Assembly (NCBI GenBank): GCA_021203545.1
Contig: JAJQAZ010000063.1
Span: 1-64,000 of the forward strand
Reading direction: 5' to 3'
DNA length: 64,000 bases
Source of the DNA: Tannerellaceae bacterium
Lineage (GTDB): Bacteria > Bacteroidota > Bacteroidia > Bacteroidales > Tannerellaceae
The notes under the pieces were generated by a model. That model had not been told where the DNA came from, did no database searches, and worked only from the letters and a program-made list of their open reading frames with translations. Both the position numbers and the translations under genes were made by a program. Of the stretch, positions 42,482-52,929 are shown piece after piece (position 1 is the stretch's first letter; the number at the start of each line of letters is the position of its first letter).

Positions 42482-45400
42482 ATGATCAGGAAAAACATTC
42501 TTAGTAAACTTCTTCCCGGAAGTTTCATGCTTGTGTCCTTGTTGTGTTCTCCCTATTTACAGGCAAACACCCCCGGCAGCACAGTAGAAATGGAACAACC
42601 CGGGATTCCACAGGAAAGAACCATCTCCGGAACAGTAACCGAAAAAGGAGACCCATTAATCGGTGCGACCGTACGTGTGAAAGACACCAACGAAGGAACC
42701 ATCACTGACCTTGATGGGAAATTCACGATCAAAGCAGCCCCCGGAGCCATCCTTATTGTATCCTATATCGGATATGTAACTCAGGAGATCAATATCGGTC
42801 AGCAATCTATGATCGCGGTCGAATTGTTACCAACCACTCAGGACATAGATGAAGTGGTAGTGGTAGGATACGGAACCATGAAAAAATCAGACATTACCGG
42901 TTCAATGATTAACGTATCCGAAAAAGTAATCAAACAAGCACCCGTTTCCAATGTAGCGACCGCTTTACAGGGACTGGCAGCCGGTGTAGATGTACAGATG
43001 GAAGGCGGAAGTACCCATCCGGGTGCTGTGGCAACCATCCGCGTACGGGGTGAACGTTCCCTCAATGCAGAAAAAGATGCGTTAATCATTGTGGATGGTA
43101 TTCCTTTCAGTGGAACGCTGAATGAATTGAGCACAGATGACATTGCCAGTGTTAGCATTCTGAAAGATGCTTCCGCAACAGCGATCTACGGTTCACGTGG
43201 TGCAAGCGGAGTCATACTGATCACTACCAAACGGGGACATGCAGGTAAAACAACTGTGAATTATAGTGGGTATTACGGCATAACCACCCCTATCAAACAG
43301 TATGACCTGATGAACAGCGAACAGTTCATGCGGATGAAACAATGGGCAAACTATAATGCGAATCCAGACCTGTATAGCGGACCGGATGACCCTTCCATGA
43401 TGGTATTAGGGGCCTTATTCCGGGACCAGGCTGAAATAAACGGGTATAATAACGGTACAGACACCAACTGGCAGGATCTGGTATTCGAAAACGGTATGAC
43501 TACTAACCATCAGGTATCTGTTAACGGAGGAAATGAAAAAAAGTACCTATAACTCTTCTGTGGGTTATTTCCGTTCTGAAAACAGTTATCCGGGACAGGT
43601 TTTTGAACGGATGACAGCTAAGTTATCTGCGGATAGCCAGATCACCTCTTTCCTGAAAGTGGGTCTCTCTTCGCTGAATACATACAGTAATAATTACGGT
43701 GAAGGAGATAATCCAACGGAACAGGCTTTACGAGCCTCCCCGTTTGTAACTCCCTACGATGAGGATGGTAATCTGATTCTGGACATTCCGGGTAGTGGTG
43801 GCCAGGTATGGAATCCCCTGCTGGATAAAGTGGATGGTGCATTTGTTGACAAACGCCGTTCCATGTCTACTTTCACAACCGGTTATGTGGATGTAGCACT
43901 CCCTTACGGATTCAATTACCGCTTCAATGGTGGATTTGCTTTAAAATATGAAACCCGTGGCCAGTTTGAAGACAGTAATACTACCACCCGCAAGGGGGGA
44001 TTGAACCGGGCCTTTGCCGATCATTACCTGAAATATGAATACACACTGGAAAACATCCTGACCTGGGATAAAACCCTTTGGAATGACCACCATTTTAATT
44101 TCACAGGGCTGTTCAGTTACCAGAATTATCAGCGGGACGGCAACTCGATTACCTCGTATGAATATTTCGATACCAGTATCCAGTTTTATAATCCCAGTAA
44201 AGCCATGGGGAATATAGAAGGAAGTGGTGGCTTTCAAAAATGGCAGTTATTATCTTACATGGCTCGTCTGAACTATAGTTATAAAAATAAATACCTGTTG
44301 ACAGCCACCATCCGCCACGATGGTTCCTCCCGTCTGGCTGCGGGAAATAAATGGCACTCGTTCCCTTCTCTGGCGCTGGGATGGAATATTCTGGAAGAAG
44401 AATTTATACCGGCACAGGATATTTTATCCTCTTTAAAACTACGTCTGAGCTGGGGGAATGTAGGAAGTACAGCGATTGATCCCTATCAGACCATGGCAAA
44501 ATTATCCACGAACCGCTATATGTTAGGTAATGAAGGAGTGATGGGCGTTTTTCCGAACAGTGTGCCCGACTACTCACTGGGATGGAAAAATACGGAAACC
44601 TATAATATAGGTATTGACTTTGGATTCCTGAATAACCGGATCATAGGTACACTGGAATTGTATCAACAAAACTCCAAAGATTTGTTATTGAAAGTGGACC
44701 TTCCACCAACTACGGGATATACAACCAGTTATCTTACCAATCTGGGTAAAACACGCAACCGGGGAGTCGAATTTAATATTACCACTGTCAACTTTGACAG
44801 CCGGGAATTTAGCTGGATCACCGATTTCAACATCTTTGCCAACCGCAATAAAGTAACCTATTTGGGTGAAGATATCGAAAAAACCAGTGATTTCTTTTTA
44901 GGACAAAGCGTAGGTACGATCTGGGATTATGAAATGGATGGCCTTTGGCAGGATACCCCGGAAGACCGTGCACTGGCCGAGACGTTCGGCTACGCCACTT
45001 CCGGAGCCAACTCGGTAATAGGTACGGTAAAAATCAAAAATCACTCCATTGATTATGAGGATGACGGAGTCACTCCTAAAAGCCAGCAGGTAATCAATGA
45101 AGACGATAAAGTATTTCTGGGCAAAAGAGCTCCTAACTTTGAAGGAGGACTCAATAACAGATTTACCTATAAAGATTTTGATCTCTCTTTTCTCTTTTCC
45201 TTCCGTTATGGAGGTACCCTCACGTCAAACATGCACAGTGGCTGGATGAACACCCTGGTCGGTGCATATAACAATCTCAATGTAGATTACTGGACGCCCG
45301 AGAACACAGATGCACGCTGGCTGAAGCCCTCCACAGGAACAGTAACCAACTTAGGATTACTGGCACGCTACAATGCTTCGTACCTGAAACTACGGAACAT

Positions 45401-45608
45401 TACGGTTGGCTATACGTTGCCCGGAAACATTGTCAGCAAACTGGGAGCACAAAATATACGGGTCTATACCACCGGTTCCAATCTGTTTACCTGGTCTGAC
45501 AAACAGTTCCGTAAAGACGGTGGAATTGACCCGGAAACGACCAGTACGATTAACATTGTTACCCCACCGGTACGCTCTTTTATTTTTGGTTTAAATGTAA
45601 CATTCTAA
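42482..45608 (+). pseudogene. SusC-like TonB-dependent receptor, frameshifted in an A run
   Basis: An outer-membrane glycan importer of about 1041 residues when repaired. Order: signal peptide (LLPGSFMLVSLLCSPYLQA), CarboxypepD_reg-like domain (TISGTVTEKGDPLIGATV), TonB box DIDEVVVVGYGT, plug (IRVRGERSLNAEKDALIIVDG, SVSILKDASATAIYGSRGA), and barrel ending VRSFIFGLNVTF. The start is ATG at 42482; the longer frame uses a TTG. Seven A at 43536-43542 break the frame; six would read GGNEKSTYNSSVGYF. It works with the SusD lipoprotein 13 bp downstream and is probably controlled by the divergent HTCS. Confidence 0.95.
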
Positions 45609-45621
45609 ACACATTGAAATT

Positions 45622-47424
45622 ATGAAACGAAATATAATTTTACTAACGCTTCTGGCAGTTCTGTTCTCCTGCAATGACCTGCTGGACGAAGAGAACCATT
45701 CAGACACTACGCAGGAGTTCTTAAATACTCCCCAGGGATTTATCATGGGATTAAATTCCTCCTACCAGATCCTGAGAGAACACTATGGATTTGAAGAGGG
45801 ATTGCATGGCATGCTGAACGTAGGCACTGATGAAATGAAATGCAGTACCGGAGGCAATCGCACCTATGACATTGCCCATTATACCAGTAACTACAACGCA
45901 GGTAGTGAATATCCGCGTGAACTCTGGAAAAAATCGTACCTTATACTCAATATATTAAATTTCCTGATCAACGAATCGGAGAATATTGAGATCACTACAA
46001 CATTCACAGAAGCAAAAAGGATACAGTACACAGGAGAAGCCAAATTCCTGCGGGCCTTCCTTTATTTTCATCTGGTACAACAATTCGGCGATGTAACTCT
46101 GACTACCGAATACAATACCAACCCCTCGCTGGCAGCCAGCCGCCACGAAATGCTGGATGTATATGAAGTGATCGTTCAGGACCTGATAGAGGCTTCTTCT
46201 GAATGTTCTCCCAGTCCCCGGCAAAACTCACTAGAGTCCGGACGGGCATCTGCTGCAACCGCCCGGCATCTACTGGCCCGTGTATATCTGACCTTAGGCT
46301 GGATCCATGACAAAGATGCGTCCCACTACCCGGATAATATCCACAACAAATATTATAACGCGTCCAAAGCACAGGAATATTACCAGAAAGCCTACGATAC
46401 AGCCAACAAACTGCTTACAGACGCACCTTCGCTGGGACTGTCACTGATGCCGGAGTATGCCTACGTGTTCGACGAAGCCAATGACCCACCGTCGGGACGG
46501 AACACTGAAGAACTGTTCTGTGTTCGTTTTGACTGGGATCTCGATAATACCTACGGAGACAATCATATACTGAATCACTTATATGTAAATGGATACGAAG
46601 CTTTCCTGGGGGAACGGAATATTAACGACGGACGTTGTTATTCCTGGAATAACCCGACAGCCTATACGCTGAAGACTTTCAACAACCGGGAAACAGATAC
46701 CCGGTACAATGCGACTTTCCAAACCGTATGGTATGCCACAAAAGAAATGATAAGCAATGACAACGATGGATATTTTACCCATACGTATACCATTGACGGA
46801 CAAAGTGAATCCTTCTTATGGCGCCTTACCCAGATCGGAGATACCGCCCTATATTATCCCGGGTATGAAATGTCTGCTGATGAGATCCGGGCAAAGACCC
46901 TGAATCGTGTTGCCGGTGAAAATGCATATGTGATTATCACGCCGTCCGGCTACAACGGAGCCTCTTATTTTCCTACCATTATGAAATATCTGGATAGAAC
47001 CCGGAATCAATATAACGATAATTCGGATCGTTCCATTCTGGTGTTCCGGCTGGCCGAAACCTATTTGCTGGCAGCCGAAGCCGCCTTTAAACTCGGTAAT
47101 AATGCGGATGCTGCACGACACATTAACACCATACGTGAACGGGCGCGCAACAAAGCAACCAGCCAGGCCGGCGCCCTGGATATCCAGGCGTCCGATGTTA
47201 CTCTGGATTTCATTCTGGAGGAACGGACCCGTGAGTTGTTACTGGAACATTGCCGTTGGACTGACCTGGTACGTACCGGTACTCTGCTGGAACGGGTGAA
47301 GAAATATGACGATGGTTTCGCAAATGCAAACATACAAAAAAAGCACCAACTCCGTCCGATCCCGAACGATCAGATCAACCGCGTAGTATCCGGTGAACCC
47401 TATCCACAAAACGAAGGATGGTAA
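45622..47424 (+). CDS. SusD-like surface glycan-binding lipoprotein
   Basis: A 600-residue lipoprotein (lipobox near FSC, Cys18) of the SusD/RagB family that caps the SusC channel and binds glycan at the cell surface. Typical blocks are EAKFLRAFLYFHLVQQFGDVTL, ATARHLLARVYLTLGW (TPR), YLLAAEAAFKLGNNADAARHIN..RARN, and the C-terminal RTRELLLEHCRWTDLVRTGTL with the final QNEGW. It is intact, unlike its SusC partner. Confidence 0.95.
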   Translation: MKRNIILLTLLAVLFSCNDLLDEENHSDTTQEFLNTPQGFIMGLNSSYQILREHYGFEEGLHGMLNVGTDEMKCSTGGNRTYDIAHYTSNYNAGSEYPRELWKKSYLILNILNFLINESENIEITTTFTEAKRIQYTGEAKFLRAFLYFHLVQQFGDVTLTTEYNTNPSLAASRHEMLDVYEVIVQDLIEASSECSPSPRQNSLESGRASAATARHLLARVYLTLGWIHDKDASHYPDNIHNKYYNASKAQEYYQKAYDTANKLLTDAPSLGLSLMPEYAYVFDEANDPPSGRNTEELFCVRFDWDLDNTYGDNHILNHLYVNGYEAFLGERNINDGRCYSWNNPTAYTLKTFNNRETDTRYNATFQTVWYATKEMISNDNDGYFTHTYTIDGQSESFLWRLTQIGDTALYYPGYEMSADEIRAKTLNRVAGENAYVIITPSGYNGASYFPTIMKYLDRTRNQYNDNSDRSILVFRLAETYLLAAEAAFKLGNNADAARHINTIRERARNKATSQAGALDIQASDVTLDFILEERTRELLLEHCRWTDLVRTGTLLERVKKYDDGFANANIQKKHQLRPIPNDQINRVVSGEPYPQNEGW

Positions 47425-47680
47425 TGAACTAAAGGAAACTTGTTCCCGCACTTGATGCGGGACCACAGGGGAGCAGCCGGTATCTACTGTTTGTATATGG
47501 TAACTATCGTTAGTTCTTCCCGATAAACCGGGATGTTCCACATGCGGTTCCCAATCAGGTTGGGGAACAGGTTTAATTCTCTTAACTAAAAAAATCTGCG
47601 TAGATTTGCGTAATCCGTGTATCCCGATAAACCGGGATCTTCGATCTGCGTGCCTTTTTGCTATTTAAAACAAAATACAG
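47425..47680 (+). repeat. Intergenic hairpins and CCCGATAAACCGGGAT repeats
   Basis: Between SusD and GH105. CCCGCA/TGCGGG and GTTCCC/GGGGAAC hairpins are followed by two copies of CCCGATAAACCGGGAT (about 47519 and 47622); the same palindrome recurs inverted near 59207. AATCTGCGT words near 47590-47660 match the 19965 repeat family. These could reduce read-through from susCD into the enzyme genes. Confidence 0.55.
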
Positions 47681-48811
47681 ATGACCCCAAAAATGTATAT
47701 ACTATGTATGCTTTTCGTGTGTGCAACCTATTCATTCACCTACGGCCAGCAACAGGCATTGACCGGATTCCCTCCGGGAAACACCCCGGAAGAGGTCGGA
47801 AACAGGATCGCACAACGATACCTCTCCGAACCATTCCGCAACTTTGATGGAAACCCATCTCCTCCTTCTGAAGTAATCTATCCCGAAGTATGTGTCTGGT
47901 TCGGCGCATTGAAATTCGCACAAATCACAAAAGATAAACAATTGTTAAGGCAGTTGGAAGAACGTTTCCTACCTTTACTGGGAGCTAAGAAAGAGTTAAT
48001 ACAGATACCCGATCATGTGGATCACACCGTTTTCGGTTCCGTTCCCCTGCAATTGTATAGCCAAACCGGTAACGAATGTTACTACTACATCGGAATTGAT
48101 TTTGCCGATCGCCAGTGGCAACTCCCGGCCAACACCAAACACCGGGAGGCCTATCAACACTACCTTGATCAGGGGCTTAGCTGGCAAACCCGTTACTGGA
48201 TTGACGACATGTTCATGATCACCACCATTCAAAGCCAGGCCTTTTTAGCCTCTGGAAATAAAAAATACATTAACCGGGCGGCCTGGCAGATGACGGCTTA
48301 TTTGGATTCCATCCAACGGCCAAACGGATTATTCTATCATGCCGGAAACGCTCCCTTCTATTGGTGCAGAGGAAACGGATGGATGGCAGCCGGAATGGCA
48401 GATCTGCTTAAACATCTGCCGGCAGACAATGAATATTACGACCGCATCCTGTCCCAATACCGCAAGATGATGAATACACTGAGAACCTACTGCAAAGACG
48501 ACGGATTATGGGGACAATTAGTAGACGATCCTACCTCGTGGACCGAAACATCCGGCTCCGCTATGTTTACCTACGCTATGATCACCGGTGTAAAAAACGG
48601 CTGGCTCGAAGCAGAAGTGTATGCCCCCATTGCAAGGAAAGCCTGGCTCGCTCTGCAAACCTTTATCAATGAAAATAACGACCTGACCGAAGTGTGCATG
48701 GGTACCAATATAGGAGACACCAAACAATATTACCTGGACCGCAGACGGATTACCGGCGATCTGCATGGACAGGCTCCCCTTCTCTGGTGTGCTGCTGCTT
48801 TAATAGAATAA
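47681..48811 (+). CDS. GH105-type unsaturated uronyl hydrolase
   Basis: A 376-residue (alpha/alpha)6-barrel enzyme of the GH88/GH105 group (YteR/YesR-like), which hydrates and removes the 4,5-unsaturated uronic acid left at the non-reducing end by polysaccharide lyases. It has a signal peptide (YILCMLFVCATYSFTYG), the catalytic aspartate in RYWIDDMFM, and FYWCRGNGWMAAGMADLL. Length is typical. Its presence implies a lyase acting upstream; the unrecognised protein at 50977 is the only local candidate. 31 bp separate it from the GH97 gene, so they form an operon. Confidence 0.9.
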   Translation: MTPKMYILCMLFVCATYSFTYGQQQALTGFPPGNTPEEVGNRIAQRYLSEPFRNFDGNPSPPSEVIYPEVCVWFGALKFAQITKDKQLLRQLEERFLPLLGAKKELIQIPDHVDHTVFGSVPLQLYSQTGNECYYYIGIDFADRQWQLPANTKHREAYQHYLDQGLSWQTRYWIDDMFMITTIQSQAFLASGNKKYINRAAWQMTAYLDSIQRPNGLFYHAGNAPFYWCRGNGWMAAGMADLLKHLPADNEYYDRILSQYRKMMNTLRTYCKDDGLWGQLVDDPTSWTETSGSAMFTYAMITGVKNGWLEAEVYAPIARKAWLALQTFINENNDLTEVCMGTNIGDTKQYYLDRRRITGDLHGQAPLLWCAAALIE

Positions 48812-48842
48812 AAAAACAACAAACATTTAAATACAAAACAGC

Positions 48843-50795
48843 ATGAAACGAATCATTCTTTTCCTCTCCTTCTGTCTCCTGACAGCCGTTCCGGGAGTAT
48901 TTGCAAAACAAATAACCCTCACCTCTCCAAACGGTGAACTCACGTTGTCGATCCGGATCACAGATAAGATATACTATTCGATCTCCTGCCAGGAAGATGA
49001 ATTAATAAACGACAGTTACCTGCAACTTACTCTCAAAGATAAAACACTGGGACAATCTCCCCGCCTGACCGGACAGAAACGAAGCCAGGTAAACGAAACC
49101 CTTACCCCGTATGTTCCGTTAAAATTTGCCTCCGTATCCAATCACTACAATCAGCTCCGGCTTAACTTTGCAGGAAACTATGCCGTGGAGTTCCGTGCAT
49201 TCGATGACGGAATTGCCTACCGTTTTGTGACCAACTTCAAAAACGAATCGGTAGTCGTGGGAGAAGATATGGTTATCAATTTTCCATCAGGCTATCTGGC
49301 CCATCTTCAACAACCCGGTAGTTTTAAAACCGCTTACGAAGAGGTCTATACACATATCAGGACAGAAGAATGGACACCTTCGGATAAAATGAGTGTACTC
49401 CCCGTTTTGATTGACACCCAAAAGAAATATAAAATACTAATCTCCGAATCAGATCTTACCGATTATCCCTGCATGTTCCTGCAAGGAACCGGTGAAAATG
49501 GCATGCAGTCTACCTTCCCCAAAGTACCACTCGAATTCGGCGAAGATGGCGACCGCAGTCTAAAGATCCTGCAGGAAGCAGACTACATCGCTAAAACGGC
49601 CGGCAAAAGAGAATATCCCTGGCGCTATTTCGTGATCACAACAGAGGACAAACAACTGATCGAAAACACGATGACCTATAAACTGGCACCCACGAGCCAG
49701 ATCAAAGAGTTGTCATGGATCAAACCAGGACAGGCCAGTTGGGAGTGGTGGAACGGTGCTACTCCGTATGGACCCGATGTAAACTTTGTGTCTGGCTATA
49801 ACCTGGATACCTACAAATATTTTATTGACTTTGCTGCCGAATTCGGTATCTCCTATATTATTATGGATGAAGGCTGGGCTATGAGTACCCGCGATCCCTA
49901 TACTCCTAATCCTGAAGTAGATGTACACGAAATCATCCGCTATGGAAAAGAGAAAAATGTTGGCGTTGTATTGTGGCTGACCTGGCTGGTAGTAGAAAAC
50001 AATTTTGATGTTTTCAAAACCTTCCGCGAATGGGGAGTTAAAGGAGTTAAAATTGACTTTATGGACCGGAGCGACCAATGGATGGTCAATTACTATGAGC
50101 GGGTCGCAGAAGAAGCTGCCAAAAACGAATTGTTTGTTGACTTCCACGGCTCTTTTAAACCGGCCGGATTGGAGTACAAATATCCGAACGTCCTCTCTTA
50201 CGAAGGGGTACGCGGTATGGAACAAATGGGTGGATGCTTTCCCGACAATAGTCTGTACCTTCCCTTTATACGCAATGCGGTAGGTCCGATGGACTACACC
50301 CCCGGTGCGATGATCAGTATGCAACCCAATGTATACCGGGCCGACCGGTCCAATTCTGCCAGCATCGGAACCCGCGCTTACCAGATGGCGCTATTCGTTG
50401 TTTTTGAAAGCGGCATCCAGATGCTGGCCGACAACCCGACCCTCTATTACCGCAACCGGGAATGCACAGAATTTATCACCAGCGTACCCGTTACCTGGGA
50501 CGAAACCCGTGTACTCGAAGCCTGCGTAGGTGAATATGCCATCGTAGCCAAACGAAAAGGCGATAAATGGTTTATCGGAGGCATCACCAACAACAAAGAA
50601 AAAGAGCGTACGTTCGAACTCTCCCTGGACTTCCTCCATACCGGCCAGACCTTCCGGATGACCTCCTTTGAAGACGGTATCAACGCCGGCTATCAAGCGA
50701 TGGACTACCGGAAAAAAGAATCCACCCTACAAACAGGCGAAAAAATAACTATCAAAATGGTCCGCAACGGAGGCTGGGCAGCCGTTATCCAATAA
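48843..50795 (+). CDS. GH97 alpha-glycosidase
   Basis: A 650-residue periplasmic GH97 enzyme (SusB family): signal peptide ending GVFA, N-terminal beta-supersandwich (SPNGELTLSIRIT), TIM barrel (ASWEWWNGATPYGPDVNF, YIIMDEGWAMSTRDPY) and a C-terminal beta domain. The VKIDFMDRSDQW block has an aspartate at the position used as nucleophile by retaining GH97 alpha-galactosidases, rather than the inverting alpha-glucosidase arrangement of SusB, so alpha-galactosidase activity is my preferred guess. Known GH97 enzymes need Ca2+. It is in the operon with GH105. Confidence 0.9.
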   Translation: MKRIILFLSFCLLTAVPGVFAKQITLTSPNGELTLSIRITDKIYYSISCQEDELINDSYLQLTLKDKTLGQSPRLTGQKRSQVNETLTPYVPLKFASVSNHYNQLRLNFAGNYAVEFRAFDDGIAYRFVTNFKNESVVVGEDMVINFPSGYLAHLQQPGSFKTAYEEVYTHIRTEEWTPSDKMSVLPVLIDTQKKYKILISESDLTDYPCMFLQGTGENGMQSTFPKVPLEFGEDGDRSLKILQEADYIAKTAGKREYPWRYFVITTEDKQLIENTMTYKLAPTSQIKELSWIKPGQASWEWWNGATPYGPDVNFVSGYNLDTYKYFIDFAAEFGISYIIMDEGWAMSTRDPYTPNPEVDVHEIIRYGKEKNVGVVLWLTWLVVENNFDVFKTFREWGVKGVKIDFMDRSDQWMVNYYERVAEEAAKNELFVDFHGSFKPAGLEYKYPNVLSYEGVRGMEQMGGCFPDNSLYLPFIRNAVGPMDYTPGAMISMQPNVYRADRSNSASIGTRAYQMALFVVFESGIQMLADNPTLYYRNRECTEFITSVPVTWDETRVLEACVGEYAIVAKRKGDKWFIGGITNNKEKERTFELSLDFLHTGQTFRMTSFEDGINAGYQAMDYRKKESTLQTGEKITIKMVRNGGWAAVIQ

Positions 50796-50819
50796 GGTTG
50801 ACTAACAAGTAGTAAAAGA

Positions 50820-50930
50820 AAAGATCAACACGGAGACACAGAGACACGGAGATTTCTATTTGTCTGATGATTACATATCAAATAAATATTTATCTGCGTT
50901 TCTCTGCGCAATCTGCGTGCCCTTTAGCTA
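50820..50930. repeat. Intergenic repeat with GAGACACAGAGAC and CTGCGTTTCTCTGCG words
   Basis: Left words (CACGGAGACACAGAGACACGGAG) of purine-rich type face TCTGCGTTTCTCTGCGCAATCTGCG on the right, giving imperfect pairing. The AATCTGCGTGCC end matches repeats near 20040 and 47650. It lies between GH97 and the unrecognised lipoprotein. Confidence 0.5.
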
Positions 50931-50976
50931 ATAATATGAAAACAACTAATATTCACCATCAAATTCAAATGCCGGT

Positions 50977-52926
50977 ATGAAACAATTCTTTTATCTGTTT
51001 AGCTTCCTATCTCTATTTCTCTGTTGTTCCTCTTTACCGAAAGAAGCAGGCGAACCGGATGCTTTCTGGAGTATTCCCCAGGGAACGTATGAACAACGAA
51101 GGAAACTATACCTCGATTATTGTATAAAATACGGAGAGAGAAAAGAACGCATCGGCATCTTTACCCAAATGTGCCGCCTCATGGCAGGTCTTTCGACAGA
51201 GGAGGAACTGGTACAGGATGCGGTCGATAAGATCCGGAGCAACTGGGATTGCGACGACTTTTCCCTGAACGGACTCCTGCGCCTCGCCTACATGGAGAAA
51301 GAGAGGCCAACCCTTTCCCCCGTCATGGCTCAAAACATCAAAGATTGTATCCTCGACTTCAAATACTGGTGGAATGATGCCCGGCGGGATACGACCTACC
51401 GTTGCTACCATACCGAAAATCATCAGGCTCTCTACCATACCGCGGAATTACTGGCCGGACAACTCTATAAAGACCGGACCTTCTCCAGTGGTCTCACCGG
51501 AGAGGAACATATCGCACATGCCGAACATCTGTTGAAACGGTGGCTCGACTTCCGGTTCCGTTTCGGATTCAGTGAATGGAATTCCAGCTACTATGAAGTA
51601 GATATTCTCATCCTGCTGAACCTGTTCGATTACGCCGAAAACCCGGAACTAAAAGAACAGGCCCGGATGGTTCTCGACCTGTTGATGTTCGATATGGCAC
51701 TCGGTAATTTCCACGGTATCCTGGCCACCACCACCGGCCGGGCCTATACACACTCCCTGATCACTGGTCATCATACCATGTCTCCAACCCTGAAATTGGT
51801 GTTCGGTGAAGGACAATATATACCGGATGCCATCATGGGTACTACCGCACTGGCAGGCAGCTCCTACCGTTGTCCGCAGGTAATCATAGACATTGCGACA
51901 GACTATACAAAACCCATGCTGAACCGCCAGAAAATAAGTATCGAGGTAGACGACGCACCCCTGTATAGCCTGAGTTGGGACGATGAAGAAGATACCCACC
52001 TCTACTGGGGAATTCAGGAATTTATCCACCCCAAAGCCATTCGGATGTCCAAACAGATCTCTGAAACCCACGACACCTATCCCTATCGTAATTACGATGA
52101 GTATATCCAACGCTATGAAGATCAGATCAAAGAACACGGCCGGATCATAAACTCACGGCTGGATCGTTTTGCCCTGTCGGAAGCCAATATAGAAACTTAC
52201 CGGACAAACGATTATATGATGAGTTGTGCATTCGACTACCGGGCCGGAGCCATTGCCTACCAGCAACACATCTGGCAAGCCAGCCTCGGCAACCATGCCA
52301 CCGTATTTACGACCCATCCCGGACGGAAAGATTTGGGAGGTAGCCCTAATTACTGGGGAGGTAGTGCCGTTCTGCCACGGGCCATTCAACATAAAAACGT
52401 AGTGATCTGTATTTACAACAGTCAGATCCGTGAAGGGATGGATCTTACCCACGCACACTTTCCCCGCGAAGATTTCGATGAAGTAACAGAAAAAAACGGA
52501 TGGATATTCGGCCGGAAAGCAAACGGCTATGTAGCGCTCTACTCCCAACACCCTGTTACCTGGCAAAACGATCCGCAGGGAAAAATAAACGATCTGGTGG
52601 CAGACGGACGGCAGAATATCTGGGTGTGTGAAACAGGTTCAGCCAGCGAGTGGGGTTCCTTTGCAGGATTCATTGACAGTGTCAGCCACGCATCTATTAC
52701 CTTCAATCACCTGCATGTAAACTACAACTCACCCGCCATAGGAGAAATGAGTTTCGGATGGGAAACACCTTTCAGGCTGAATGGAAAAGAGAGGCCGTTG
52801 AAAACTGCTTACCGGTATGATAACCCCTATAGCCAGACTCTTTTTAACTCACATCAGATAGAAATAAAGAGAGGAAATCACAGTTTAAATCTTAACTTTA
52901 CAACAGGAACAAGAACAGAAAAATAA
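50977..52926 (+). CDS. Unrecognised lipoprotein, possible polysaccharide lyase
   Basis: A 649-residue lipoprotein (LSLFLCCSS, lipobox Cys near 17). I do not recognise a named family. Residues about 60-330 are helix-rich and spaced like an (alpha/alpha) toroid. The C-terminal 300 look like beta-sandwich sheets (YVALYSQHPVTWQN, ASITFNHLHVNYNSP), the domain order of many toroid lyases. Candidate catalytic residues are Asn-His in TENHQALYHTAELLAGQ, Tyr-Tyr in WNSSYYEVD, and His-His in SLITGHHTM. The neighbour GH105 needs an unsaturated uronide made by a lyase. Against this, no lyase motif is certain; a binding or structural role remains possible. Confidence 0.7.
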   Translation: MKQFFYLFSFLSLFLCCSSLPKEAGEPDAFWSIPQGTYEQRRKLYLDYCIKYGERKERIGIFTQMCRLMAGLSTEEELVQDAVDKIRSNWDCDDFSLNGLLRLAYMEKERPTLSPVMAQNIKDCILDFKYWWNDARRDTTYRCYHTENHQALYHTAELLAGQLYKDRTFSSGLTGEEHIAHAEHLLKRWLDFRFRFGFSEWNSSYYEVDILILLNLFDYAENPELKEQARMVLDLLMFDMALGNFHGILATTTGRAYTHSLITGHHTMSPTLKLVFGEGQYIPDAIMGTTALAGSSYRCPQVIIDIATDYTKPMLNRQKISIEVDDAPLYSLSWDDEEDTHLYWGIQEFIHPKAIRMSKQISETHDTYPYRNYDEYIQRYEDQIKEHGRIINSRLDRFALSEANIETYRTNDYMMSCAFDYRAGAIAYQQHIWQASLGNHATVFTTHPGRKDLGGSPNYWGGSAVLPRAIQHKNVVICIYNSQIREGMDLTHAHFPREDFDEVTEKNGWIFGRKANGYVALYSQHPVTWQNDPQGKINDLVADGRQNIWVCETGSASEWGSFAGFIDSVSHASITFNHLHVNYNSPAIGEMSFGWETPFRLNGKERPLKTAYRYDNPYSQTLFNSHQIEIKRGNHSLNLNFTTGTRTEK

Positions 52927-52929
52927 GAT

